DNA from: Xylophilus ampelinus
Lineage (GTDB): Bacteria > Pseudomonadota > Gammaproteobacteria > Burkholderiales > Burkholderiaceae_C
Length of the DNA stretch: 64,000 bases
Direction of reading: 5' to 3'
Assembly: GCF_901875635.1 (NCBI RefSeq)
Contig: NZ_CABFMN010000087.1
Location: forward strand, 7,666 to 71,665
The notes under the pieces: generated by a model
The model's database searches: none
What the model was told of the DNA's origin: nothing
The model's input: only the letters and a program-made list of their open reading frames with translations
Position numbers and translations under genes: made by a program
Shown: positions 34,684 to 42,880 of the stretch, piece by piece
Numbering within the stretch: position 1 is the stretch's first letter
Layout of the letters: each line of letters opens with the position of its first letter

Positions 34684-34929
34684 ATGCAAGAGTTCGAAGT
34701 TCAATCAATGTCCTGCGGCGGTTGCGCCAGCCGGGTGGCCCAGGCGGTCAAGAATCTGGACGCTCAGGCGAAGATCGAAGTGGACCTGCAGTCCAAGAGG
34801 GTTCGAGTCGAGACTACCAAGAGCCGCGCCGACGTCGCAGCAGCTCTCACGGAAGCTGGCTACGCCCCAAACTTGGCACTCCATGCGGCCCCCGATCAGC
34901 CCGTCAACCCTGACCAACTGCCGCTGTAA
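34684..34929 (+). CDS. copZ: CopZ-like heavy-metal-associated chaperone
   Basis: The 81-residue protein is a single ferredoxin-like heavy-metal-associated domain with MSCGGCASRV (Met-x-Cys-x-x-Cys) near residues 9-18. An AAGGAG site lies 8 bp before the ATG. It should bind Cu(I) in the cytoplasm and hand it to the P1B-type ATPase encoded 64 bp downstream, which itself lacks a domain of this type. Length is slightly above the usual 65-70 residues because of a short C-terminal tail. Confidence 0.88.
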   Translation: MQEFEVQSMSCGGCASRVAQAVKNLDAQAKIEVDLQSKRVRVETTKSRADVAAALTEAGYAPNLALHAAPDQPVNPDQLPL

Positions 34930-34992
34930 GGTAGCAGTTGGTCATAGCGGCGCTGAAGGTGCGCGGCCCCAATTTACCGCCGGAGAGCGCGA

Positions 34993-37431
34993 ATGAATGA
35001 CATGCCCACAAGAAAAACAGAGCACCACGAAGGCCATCGTGGGCCGCACGCCCATGCCATGACTGGAACATCGGACGGCGAGTCCGATGCGGCATTGAAG
35101 GATCCCGTCTGCGGGATGACGGTGAGCGCGCAGTCTTCCCACGTCCTGTCGCACGAGGGCCAGCCTGTTTACTTCTGCAGCGCGGGTTGCAAGGCTAAGT
35201 TCGAGACCGATCCGGCCAAGTACGCGAAGCGCAGCATGCAGCCGGAGCAACCGTCCGCTTTTCCGTCTGCGGATACCACTCAGTCCGCCCGCGCAGGCAC
35301 GATCTACACCTGCCCCATGCACCCGGAGATTCGGCAGAATCACCCGGGCAATTGTCCCAAGTGCGGCATGTCGCTGGAACCCGAGATGCCAACGCTCGAT
35401 GAAGGCGAAGATCCCGAACTGAAAGACTTTAAGCGGCGCTTCTTCTGGACGCTGCCGCTCAGCGTTGTCGTCACCGTGCTCGCCATGGCCGGCCACCGCC
35501 TGCAGTGGTTCGAGATGGCCACGCAAAGCTGGATCGAGCTCGTGCTCACTGTTCCCATCGTGCTGTGGGCCGGCTGGCCGTTCTTTGTGCGTGCGGTGCA
35601 ATCGGTGGCGAACCGCAGTCCGAACATGTGGACCCTGATCGGCCTGGGCACGGCCGCCGCTTTTGTCTACAGCGTCGTGGCCACGGTGGCGCCCGGCGTG
35701 TTCCCCACATCGTTCGTGTCGATGGGGCGCGTGTCGGTCTACTTCGAAGCGGCGGCAGTGATCATTTCGCTCACCCTGCTGGGCCAGATCCTCGAGCTCA
35801 AGGCGCGCTCGCAAACCTCCGCGGCCATCAAGTCGCTGCTGGGGCTCGCGCCCAAGACTGCGCGCCGGATCGGCGCCGACGGCACCGAGGAAGACGTGCC
35901 CATCGGCCACGTGCATGTTGGCGACAAGCTGCGCGTGCGCCCGGGAGAGAAAGTGCCGGTGGACGGCGTGGTGGTCGAAGGCGGCAGTGCGGTCGACGAG
36001 TCGATGCTCACCGGCGAGCCGCTGCCCATGACCAAGCGCGTGGGTGACAAGCTCATCGGCGCGACGCTCAACACCAATGGCGCGCTGGTCATGCTGTCGG
36101 AAAAAGTCGGCTCGCAGACCGTGCTCGCGAGCATCGTGCAGATGGTGGCGCAGGCCCAGCGCTCGCGCGCGCCGATGCAGCGGATGGCCGACCAGGTCGC
36201 CGGGTACTTCGTGATGACGGTGATCGCCGTCGCGGTGCTGACCTTCTTCGCCTGGGGCTTCTTCGGGCCACAGCCCAGCTGGGTCTACGGCCTCATTAAT
36301 GCCGTGGCCGTGCTCATCATTGCCTGTCCATGTGCGCTCGGCCTCGCAACGCCGATGTCGATCATGGTGGCCACCGGCAAGGCGGCCACGCAGGGTGTGC
36401 TGTTCCGCGATGCCGCGGCGATCGAGAACTTCCGCAAGGTCGACGCGCTCATCGTCGACAAGACCGGCACCCTGACCGAAGGCCGGCCGCAGTTCGAGCG
36501 CGCGGTGCCTGCGCCGGGCTTCACCGCCGACGAGGTGCTGCGTCTGGCCGCCAGCCTGGACCAGGGCAGCGAGCACCCGCTGGCCGACGCCATCGTGCGG
36601 GCGGCGCGCGAGCGCCAGCTGGCGCTGGACACGCCCGAGGGTTTCGAATCCAGCAGCGGCATCGGCGTGAACGGCGCCGTGGCGGGCCGGAAGCTGGCGC
36701 TGGGCAACACGGCGCTCATGGAGCAGCTGCGCGTGCGGGTCGACGCGCTCAAGCCGCAGGCCGAGGCCCTGCGGGCCGAGGGCGCGAGCGTCATGTTCCT
36801 GGCGGTGGACGGCCAGGCGGCAGGCCTGCTCGCGGTGTCGGACCCGATCAAGACCACCACGCTGGAGGCGCTGGCCGCGCTCAAGGCTTCGGGCATGCGT
36901 GTCATCATGGCTACCGGAGACGGGCTGACCACAGCACAGGCCGTCGCCGCGAAGCTGGGCATCGACGAGGTGCACGGCGAAGTCAAGCCCGCCAACAAAC
37001 TCGCGCTGGTCGACAAGATGCAACGCGAGGGCCGCATCGTCGCGATGGCCGGCGACGGCATCAACGACGCGCCCGCACTCGCCAAGGCCGACGTCGGCGT
37101 GGCGATGGGAACCGGCACCGATGTCGCGATGAACAGCGCCCAGGTGACGCTGGTCAAAGGAGATCTGCGCGGCATTGCGCAGGCGCGTGCCATCTCCGAG
37201 CAGACCATTGCCAACATGAAACAGAACCTCGGCTTCGCCTTCCTCTACAACACGCTGGGCGTGCCGCTGGCCGCAGGAGTGTTGTTCCCGTTCACGGGCT
37301 GGCTGCTGTCGCCGATGATCGCGGCACTGGCGATGAGCCTGAGTTCGGCGTCTGTGATCACTAATGCCTTGCGATTGAGAGGAACCACAAGCCAAACCCC
37401 TGAGTCGCATGTTGATGGAAGATCCACCTAA
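34993..37431 (+). CDS. copA: Cu(I)/Ag(I) P1B-type ATPase with YHS and heavy-metal-binding N-terminal domains
   Basis: The 812-residue protein starts with a His-rich tail, then a YHS-like domain (about 35-80, KDPVCGMTV...[12 protein letters not shown]), then a short heavy-metal-binding domain ([24 protein letters not shown], about 104-127). The ATPase core has CPC in TM6 near 446 ([12 protein letters not shown]), the phosphorylated Asp near 490 (DKTGTLTEG), SEHPLADA near 527, and [10 protein letters not shown] near 690. The absence of a classical CxxC ferredoxin-like domain and the presence of CopZ upstream are typical of this subgroup. It exports Cu(I)/Ag(I) from the cytoplasm. Confidence 0.93.
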   Translation: MNDMPTRKTEHHEGHRGPHAHAMTGTSDGESDAALKDPVCGMTVSAQSSHVLSHEGQPVYFCSAGCKAKFETDPAKYAKRSMQPEQPSAFPSADTTQSARAGTIYTCPMHPEIRQNHPGNCPKCGMSLEPEMPTLDEGEDPELKDFKRRFFWTLPLSVVVTVLAMAGHRLQWFEMATQSWIELVLTVPIVLWAGWPFFVRAVQSVANRSPNMWTLIGLGTAAAFVYSVVATVAPGVFPTSFVSMGRVSVYFEAAAVIISLTLLGQILELKARSQTSAAIKSLLGLAPKTARRIGADGTEEDVPIGHVHVGDKLRVRPGEKVPVDGVVVEGGSAVDESMLTGEPLPMTKRVGDKLIGATLNTNGALVMLSEKVGSQTVLASIVQMVAQAQRSRAPMQRMADQVAGYFVMTVIAVAVLTFFAWGFFGPQPSWVYGLINAVAVLIIACPCALGLATPMSIMVATGKAATQGVLFRDAAAIENFRKVDALIVDKTGTLTEGRPQFERAVPAPGFTADEVLRLAASLDQGSEHPLADAIVRAARERQLALDTPEGFESSSGIGVNGAVAGRKLALGNTALMEQLRVRVDALKPQAEALRAEGASVMFLAVDGQAAGLLAVSDPIKTTTLEALAALKASGMRVIMATGDGLTTAQAVAAKLGIDEVHGEVKPANKLALVDKMQREGRIVAMAGDGINDAPALAKADVGVAMGTGTDVAMNSAQVTLVKGDLRGIAQARAISEQTIANMKQNLGFAFLYNTLGVPLAAGVLFPFTGWLLSPMIAALAMSLSSASVITNALRLRGTTSQTPESHVDGRST

Positions 37432-37762
37432 GGGATGTAGGGACGGAGAGCGGCGTCCTTGAATTTTTCGACGCGGTCGTCATTTGGTTGATCCGCTGGA
37501 ATTGGGTCGATCCCGCTACTGCCCTGCGATTGGCTTTGGGCGGTCTGCCCATGCACATGGGTGTTACTCATTGCTTCCCCGTGCAGCGACACGCGCCCAA
37601 AGCCGCGTAGCGTGCAAGCGTTCCACCTTCAGAATTCCTTGAGGCCGGTAGAGTGCGGCATCTTCATTTTCGCGGGTAGCGCCCCAAGTTCACTTGAGCC
37701 GCATCAACGACACCACCGACCCGCGGTTCAAGTACGAGTTCAGCGAGCAGTAGCTGATCTCG
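37432..37762. other. 331-bp boundary region between the copper island and integrase remnant 3
   Basis: No intact gene is seen. A short open stretch near 37683-37754 reads HLSRINDTTDPRFKYEFSEQ followed by a stop, which looks like the end of a lost gene. The region marks the right edge of the copper cluster. Confidence 0.35.
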
Positions 37763-38552
37763 ATGTTCACTCCCAGCACGGCAGAGTACGGCCTCATCGC
37801 GCAGATGTCGCGCCGGGCGCCAATGCAGGCCCTGATTGCTGCCCAGTTAAAGCTGCTGCAGCGAGGCGGCTATTGCGTCGCCCTCGACAAGGCGCCTGTC
37901 ATGTTGTTCAAGCGCCCCAGGGTCACGCTCGAAACTTTGACGCTGGAGGATCTGGTGACCTATCCGGCTGCGCGCATCGGTCAGAAGGCCTCGGACCGAT
38001 CGCTATCGCCCCGCTACGCGCTGCGCCTCATGCGGCTGATCGACCGCGTGCTGCGGCACCACGCTGGACAGTGCGACACTCCGCCCAACACCGCGGCCTC
38101 GGACTGGATAGCGGCCAACCCTGTGGTCCGCTTTTCGGAGGCGGAGACGAAGGATCCCCTGCCGGAACCTCTCTGTGCCGGAAGCGCGCCAGCTGATCAA
38201 CCACCTCTCTGCAGCGCGCCCGCGTCCCGGCCGCAACCGCGACGCACTGGCATCCATCACTTGGCAGGAGGTACGGCGCGACGCGGGTGTCGTCGGAAAT
38301 CATCTCGTCACTTCGACGCGCATGGGCAAGCCCTCGCTGGCGGACTCCCAGTACAAGAACGCCGGCCAGGTCCTTGAGGACGCTGGCATGGATTCGCGCG
38401 AGGGGGGATCGTTCCGGCTGAGACACACCTTCGCCATGCGCCAGCTGCGACGCGGCACACCACCCGGTCACGTAGCGGCCTGGATGGGCGTGGAGCCCGC
38501 TGAAATGCGACGCTATGAACGCGTCCTGCCGGCGGCCGTCGAGGTCATCTGA
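37763..38552 (+). pseudogene. Tyrosine recombinase remnant with frameshift
   Basis: The first frame, from the ATG at 37763, encodes a core-binding-like domain (TPSTAEYGLIAQMSRRAPMQALI, RYALRLMRLIDRVLRHHA). Around 38165 the sense switches to another frame with EARQLINHLSA, NRDALASITWQEVR and then FRLRHTFAMRQLRRGTPPGHVAAWMGVEPAEMRRYERVLP, where the conserved Arg/His box and the tyrosine are visible. The missing early catalytic region suggests a deletion as well as the frameshift. It is the third decayed recombinase in the window and lies at the right border of the copper island, next to the partition genes. Confidence 0.65.
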
Positions 38553-38562
38553 GCCCGCCGCG

Positions 38563-38859
38563 TCAGGCACCCACAGATCGGTGCTTCTCCATATGCCGGT
38601 CGAACGCGCGCCGCGCGGCCTCGACGGCTTCTTTGGGACCGCGCAGGGTGATCTCGGCAATCCCAACCGGCAATGCGTCCTTGAGCACTGCACGCTTAAT
38701 GGCGTAGATGCGCTGGTGAATGACCCCGTACTCCGCCGTCAGAAGCATCGGCGCATCCTTGTCGATGAACAGGCGCCTGGCGATCTCCAGGGTGCGCGCG
38801 TCGAATCGCCGAAGCTTGGCGATGCGCGCCAACTCTTCCTCGTCAATGGTGACGGTCAT
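38563..38859 (-). CDS. TrfB/KorA-like plasmid transcriptional regulator
   Basis: The 98-residue protein resembles TrfB/KorA-type repressors of broad-host-range plasmids, with a helix-turn-helix in APMLLTAEYGVIHQRIYAIKRAVLK (about 36-60). It is the last gene of the parA-parB-membrane protein series, overlapping the gene before it by 17 bp. In IncP plasmids KorA coordinates replication, partition and transfer promoters. The dyad sites at 41093 and 56235 in front of the transfer operon and toxin pair are candidate targets. The assignment rests on size, helix pattern and context. Confidence 0.6.
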   Translation of the reverse strand: MTVTIDEEELARIAKLRRFDARTLEIARRLFIDKDAPMLLTAEYGVIHQRIYAIKRAVLKDALPVGIAEITLRGPKEAVEAARRAFDRHMEKHRSVGA

Positions 38860-39196
38860 GGCAAGGCAAGATCATGAACAGGCTCATCAATCCCAGATAG
38901 GCCCAGTAGAGCACGAGCGCGCCCACCGAGAACGCCAGCATGCCCCAGCGCGGGAAGTTCGGGTCACCGATCAGGACCCCGAACACGAGCGTCACCAGGA
39001 ACCCGAGCAAGGCGATCGGTACCAGCACCGCTCTCACCACGGGCTCGGCGAGCACCAGAACGGCGCTCACCAGCACACGAACAACGTGAAAGACCGCAAA
39101 GGCGACCCACCACGCACTGGCAATCGCCAGATCACTGGTGCGGCCAGCGATGCTGCCGTCGACATTGGCACTCTGCATTTCCGATGTCCTTGTCAT
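38843..39196 (-). CDS. Small membrane protein in the partition operon
   Basis: I choose the ATG at 39196, overlapping the parB stop by 4 bp. The 117-residue product has three or four predicted membrane helices (ASAWWVAFAVFHVVRVLVSAVLVLAE, AVLVPIALLGFLVTLVFGVLIG, WGMLAFSVGALVLYWAYLGLMSLFMIL). No family is recognised. Small membrane proteins sit in comparable positions in plasmid control operons (for instance Kle proteins of IncP), so a role in stability or in host interaction is possible. Confidence 0.65.
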   Translation of the reverse strand: MTRTSEMQSANVDGSIAGRTSDLAIASAWWVAFAVFHVVRVLVSAVLVLAEPVVRAVLVPIALLGFLVTLVFGVLIGDPNFPRWGMLAFSVGALVLYWAYLGLMSLFMILPCHDRHH

Positions 39197-40098
39197 TTCG
39201 CCTCCTCCGTTGCCCAGCACACCGGCTTCAGGGCCGCCAGCGGCAAGGCGCTGCAGGTCCCGTCGCCGAAGCGCACTTCACCCACGTCCCCGTCATGCGC
39301 CTTCATGCGAAGCGAGCCGCGCTTGCCCTCATGTTCCACGACAAGCACCGTCTTGCCCCCGCTTCGAGCAGGCGTGCGCGTCGCCGCTGGGTACCCAGAG
39401 CCAACCGATCCTTCTCCTCGCGCATTTGCGATGACGGCCTCCACATTCCCGCGGTAAACCGGCTCCTGGCGCTGCAGCACCGCGCGTAACACCTCGGGCT
39501 CCTGGCGCCCCACCGACACCAGCCGGTAAAGGGTCCGCACGTCCTCGCTCACCGTCCCGTTCCGTACGGCGTCGATCAACTCTGGCGGCGCGTCATTGAG
39601 CGCAGCGGCCTCCGTGATGAAGGACTTCGCCTTGGCTAGGCGACGAGCGATCTCCGCGCGACTGATGCCCTCTTTCTCGCGCTCGGCGATGAACAGGGCG
39701 AGGTCCATCGCCGACATGTCCTCGCGATGAAGGTTCTCCGCGGCCTGGGCGAACGGATCGGCTCGGTCATCCAGAAACGCCGGGACTGTGGTCAGCTCCG
39801 CTTGCCGTGCGGCCCGCACCCGACGCTCGCCTCGATTGACGACGAACCGCCCTGCCCGCTCCGGGTGTCGGCGCAGCGAGACCGGCTCGAGCACCCCGTG
39901 CTCGCGGATCGAAACGCTCAATTCCTCGATCGACTCTCGCTTGAAGCTCCGGCGCGGCTGCTTCGGGTCGAAGTCGATGAGCGACAGATCCACGTGGACC
40001 GCCGCAGCAGGATCGGAAACGCCCGCCCCCGCCGCCAGAAAGTCCGAGGCCCGGAACTGGGCAAGCCCGCTCAGATCGAGTGCTTCCAGATCGCTCAT
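39193..40098 (-). CDS. parB: ParB-type partition protein
   Basis: The 301-residue protein has a ParB N-terminal CTPase/nuclease-like domain (SLIDFDPKQPRRSFKRESIEELSVSIREHGVLEPVSLRRH, then NRGERRVRAARQAEL) and a helix-turn-helix region (SRAEIARRLAKAKSFITEAAALNDAP). It overlaps parA upstream by 4 bp. It resembles KorB-type ParB proteins, which also act as global repressors. It should bind centromere-like sites on the plasmid and work with ParA. No parS repeat set was recognised with confidence. Confidence 0.88.
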   Translation of the reverse strand: MSDLEALDLSGLAQFRASDFLAAGAGVSDPAAAVHVDLSLIDFDPKQPRRSFKRESIEELSVSIREHGVLEPVSLRRHPERAGRFVVNRGERRVRAARQAELTTVPAFLDDRADPFAQAAENLHREDMSAMDLALFIAEREKEGISRAEIARRLAKAKSFITEAAALNDAPPELIDAVRNGTVSEDVRTLYRLVSVGRQEPEVLRAVLQRQEPVYRGNVEAVIANARGEGSVGSGYPAATRTPARSGGKTVLVVEHEGKRGSLRMKAHDGDVGEVRFGDGTCSALPLAALKPVCWATEEAK

Positions 40099-40895
40099 GC
40101 CGTCACTCCTTGCGCGTCGACGAGCGACCGCATCTGCATCCGCTGATGAAGGACCCGGAACGCTTCCTTGATCTCGAGGCTGGCTTCCCGGGCAGAGCTC
40201 TTACCCAGCTCCCACACCGCCTTGCCCTCCGCCAGCGCCTCAGGGATCGCGGAGCGCGTCGAGATCCGAGCGGGCACCACGAAGTCGCGGTAGCTTGCCG
40301 CCAGTTGCTGCACTGCGGCCTTTTGCCGCGCAGAGTGCGCGTTGAAGCGGTTCAAGACGATGCCGGCGAGTTCGAGACGCGGGTTGTACCGCTGCCGTAC
40401 GCCAAACACGGTCTTCAGCATGTCGGTCACACCGTCGATGCTGTATTCCTCCAACTCAATCGGGCACACCACGCGCGTGGCCGCGATGAGAGCAGCACTC
40501 ATGCGCAGTCCGAGTGCCGGCGGCGTATCGATGATCACGGCATCGAATCTCTCCTCAAGGCCGCACACTGCATCCTTGAACGCTGGAATGACCTCCTCGG
40601 GCCTAGCCAGCTCAACATCCGCCAGGCGCTTCGAAGCGGCGAAGAGTGAAACCCGACGCTGCCTCTCGTCTGCATGCGTGCACGCATCGATCGCGCGCTT
40701 GGGACCGAAGAGGTTCGCCGCTATTTCGCCTGTATCGCTGCTGCGCAATGTCTTCGAGGCGTTGCCCTGTGTGTCCAGATCGATGAAGCACACCGACTGC
40801 CGATGCACATCGGCCAGCCACAGCCCGTAGAGCACCGACAGCGTCGACTTCCCGACACCGCCCTTCTGATTGCCGAACACGATCACATGGCCCAT
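40095..40895 (-). CDS. parA: ParA-type partition ATPase
   Basis: This 266-residue protein is a ParA/IncC ATPase with the deviant Walker A motif KGGVGKST at about 10-17, Walker A' in CFIDLDTQGNAS and a later VIIDTPPALG. It lacks an N-terminal DNA-binding domain, as in short ParA forms. AAGGAGG lies 8 nt before the ATG. It is first in the operon parA-parB-membrane protein-trfB-like, divergent from the transfer operon, and drives plasmid partition by ATP-dependent binding to nucleoid DNA. Confidence 0.9.
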   Translation of the reverse strand: MGHVIVFGNQKGGVGKSTLSVLYGLWLADVHRQSVCFIDLDTQGNASKTLRSSDTGEIAANLFGPKRAIDACTHADERQRRVSLFAASKRLADVELARPEEVIPAFKDAVCGLEERFDAVIIDTPPALGLRMSAALIAATRVVCPIELEEYSIDGVTDMLKTVFGVRQRYNPRLELAGIVLNRFNAHSARQKAAVQQLAASYRDFVVPARISTRSAIPEALAEGKAVWELGKSSAREASLEIKEAFRVLHQRMQMRSLVDAQGVTA

Positions 40896-41092
40896 AGGAG
40901 AACCTCCTTAGGTTGGCAACAGTGCGGATGCACGGCTGCCCGCATCGACCACTTCGCTACAAGACGTAAAGGCCTTTGCTAGTTGCTCAACACCGCCATC
41001 TCGACACAAATAAACCAATAGGTTTCGAATCGCGTTGTCGACGCGGCCGGACTGGTACTCAGCTTAGCGCGATGCGTCCACGGTGTCCATAG

Positions 41093-41114
41093 TTGCTATA
41101 GCAAGCTATAGCAA
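41093..41114. promoter_or_regulatory. Double dyad: GCTATAGC repeated within TTGCTATAGC-AA-GCTATAGCAA
   Basis: Two copies of the palindrome GCTATAGC (41095-41102, 41105-41112) make a larger symmetric element in the divergent region between parA and the transfer operon. A related element (TTGCT-x-TAGCA-x-GCT) precedes the toxin-antitoxin genes at 56235. A TrfB/KorA-like or ParB-like operator is the likely meaning. Confidence 0.5.
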
Positions 41115-41169
41115 TGTAGAAATTTGCGTTCATTGACACAATGCAAGCGCGTGGCCGACATTTCGCGCC

Positions 41170-41751
41170 ATGCAGTCTCAGCAGTTGTTGTTCAGGGAGT
41201 CACGCGATAGGTGGCGAGCAGCCCGGCCCGTCTTGGCAGCAACGCTTGCGATCGCCGCCAGCGTATTTGCATGGGCTGGGCCGAGTTCAGCTGCCGAGCA
41301 GCGAACGGTCCTCGCTACGGAACAACGCGCTCGCGACAGCGACAGAGTCGAGGTACTGCGTCAGGAGCTAAAAAAGTCCGAGGATCTGCTCGCTTCGCTG
41401 GCCAGGCGGAAGGCCGAGCGACTCGCGGCGTCCGATGTGACCGCTGCCGCCGAGGCAGAAGAGCAGCACCGAAGAACGCTCAGGGACGTGGCGGCCCTGA
41501 AGCGAGAGTTGGCCCTGACCTCTCGCCAGGCCACCACTCCCAATGCCGACCCCTCATCGGTCCAGCCGGTCTCGCGCGCGGCCGCCCCCGTCGCCGCCGC
41601 GTCAAAGCCCACCGCACCCCCCACCCCATCCCCCGCCCCGTGGTGGGACGTCTACGGACGCGGACGGGCGCTGCCCTCTTCCTCATCCGTTTCCCAGGCG
41701 CCAGCAGCAGTGCCAGCGCCAACCCCCGTCTCAGGCCGTCGACTGGAGTAG
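41170..41751 (+). CDS. Secreted coiled-coil hypothetical protein, first gene of transfer operon
   Basis: The 193-residue product has an N-terminal hydrophobic segment (PVLAATLAIAASVFAWAGPSSA) that looks like a signal peptide or anchor. A charged coiled coil (about 50-115) and a Pro/Ala/Ser-rich C-terminal half follow. No family is recognised. It opens the plus-strand type IV secretion operon after the dyad at 41093. A periplasmic structural or accessory role in transfer is only suggested by position. Confidence 0.5.
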   Translation: MQSQQLLFRESRDRWRAARPVLAATLAIAASVFAWAGPSSAAEQRTVLATEQRARDSDRVEVLRQELKKSEDLLASLARRKAERLAASDVTAAAEAEEQHRRTLRDVAALKRELALTSRQATTPNADPSSVQPVSRAAAPVAAASKPTAPPTPSPAPWWDVYGRGRALPSSSSVSQAPAAVPAPTPVSGRRLE

Positions 41752-41825
41752 TGCCATGCGCGTAATGAAAGAACAGTTCACTTTGGCTCACAATTCAGGG
41801 AGCACTCACTCACACGCGTCCCGCC

Positions 41826-42185
41826 ATGGCCACAGCGGCACGGCCCACCAGTCCCAAACCCAAAACAACAGCGACGAACGCACCGTCGCCCGCCAGGGCG
41901 GTACCGGCGGACGGGCCGAGTGCCCGTGCCACGCCGGCGCAAACCGTCAGTCAGCTCGAGTTCGCCCAGTTGCTGCACAAGGGTGCCGCCATCGAGGTGG
42001 TGATCGCGGAGGTCGCGCAGGGCAGCTATCAATTGCAGCTTGTGGTGGCGCTGCACGCCGGGCGCAGAACGCTGATGACGGCGACACGCCAGCCGCGAGC
42101 TTTCCGCAGCCTGGACACCTTGCGCAGGCACCTCAAGACGCTCGGCGTGGGCAAGACACTCGTCCGCCTCGAGCTGCTGCCTTAG
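41826..42185 (+). CDS. Small plasmid protein, ParC/partition-associated-like
   Basis: The 119-residue protein has a disordered Thr/Pro/Ala-rich start and a folded C-terminal part (QLEFAQLLHKGAAIEVVIAEVAQGSYQLQLVVALHAGRRTLMTATRQPRAFRSLDTLRRHLKTLGV). This resembles small proteins annotated as ParC-like or KfrB-like on plasmids of Burkholderiales, but I am not certain of the family. It lies between the first operon gene and virB2 in the same direction. Confidence 0.5.
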   Translation: MATAARPTSPKPKTTATNAPSPARAVPADGPSARATPAQTVSQLEFAQLLHKGAAIEVVIAEVAQGSYQLQLVVALHAGRRTLMTATRQPRAFRSLDTLRRHLKTLGVGKTLVRLELLP

Positions 42186-42232
42186 ACCCCGTAGGCGGCG
42201 CCGGGGTTGCAGGTTGGGCCCTGCACCTGGCG

Positions 42233-42496
42233 ATGCTGGTCGTCGCGGCACTGGGTGCGCTATCGCCTGAACTGGTCCTTGCGGGTAGTCCGTTCGCCAC
42301 TGGCGCGCAGGCTACGCAGCAACAGCTCACCTCGATCCTGACCCCGATCGCGGCGGTCGCCGTCATGGTGACCGGCGCGATGGCATGGTTCGGGCGCCTG
42401 AGCTGGTGGTGGATGGTGGCCGTTGTGATCGGCACCGTGCTGGTGTTCGGCGGTCCGCAGATCGTCTCGTGGATCCGCGGCATGTTCGGCGTCTGA
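42233..42496 (+). CDS. virB2: VirB2-type pilin
   Basis: I start at the ATG at 42233, although the frame stays open far upstream. The 87-residue product has a signal sequence ending LVLAGSP, then two hydrophobic helices (SILTPIAAVAVMVTGAMAWFG and WWWMVAVVIGTVLVFGG) and a short C-terminal tail, the typical layout of TrbC/VirB2 pilins. It is the major pilus subunit of the type IV secretion system and is followed directly by virB3. Confidence 0.8.
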   Translation: MLVVAALGALSPELVLAGSPFATGAQATQQQLTSILTPIAAVAVMVTGAMAWFGRLSWWWMVAVVIGTVLVFGGPQIVSWIRGMFGV

Positions 42497-42506
42497 AGCC
42501 CGTCGC

Positions 42507-42872
42507 ATGAGCCGCAACCAAGGCATCGTGGCCGACACCCTCTTCGTCGGCATGACGCGCCCCTCGATGGTCTGGGGCGTCACCTATTCGGCCATGATGT
42601 TCAACATCATCCTCACGACCGAGTCCTTCATCGTGACGAAGAACCTCGTTTGGCTGCTGGGCTTCCTGCCCATCCACGGGGTGTTGTACCTGGTGTGCCT
42701 GTACGAGCCGCGGTTCTTTGATCTGCTGCAACTCTGGGGCAAAACCCGGCTGCCGGCCATGATCAGCGGCAACCTCCGGTTCTGGAAGGCCAACTCGTAC
42801 TGTCCGCTCGCCATCGACCTGCCCGGCTTCACCGGCCGGCGCCCAGCGCGCACCCTGCCTTCGGTGATCTGA
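42507..42872 (+). CDS. virB3: VirB3-type inner-membrane protein
   Basis: The 121-residue protein has the VirB3 signature, an N-terminal amphipathic stretch then membrane helices (LFVGMTRPSMVWGVTYSAMMFNIILTTESFI; LVWLLGFLPIHGVLYLVCLYEPRFFDLLQLWGKTR). It lies 10 bp after virB2 and 8 bp before virB4. VirB3 works with VirB4 at the base of the secretion channel. Confidence 0.88.
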   Translation: MSRNQGIVADTLFVGMTRPSMVWGVTYSAMMFNIILTTESFIVTKNLVWLLGFLPIHGVLYLVCLYEPRFFDLLQLWGKTRLPAMISGNLRFWKANSYCPLAIDLPGFTGRRPARTLPSVI

Positions 42873-42880
42873 GGCACGCA

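Noticed and set aside
34942..37410. 822-codon minus-strand open frame opposite the P1B ATPase
   Set aside because: The plus strand has every P-type ATPase motif. The opposite frame is low-complexity and an artefact of codon bias.
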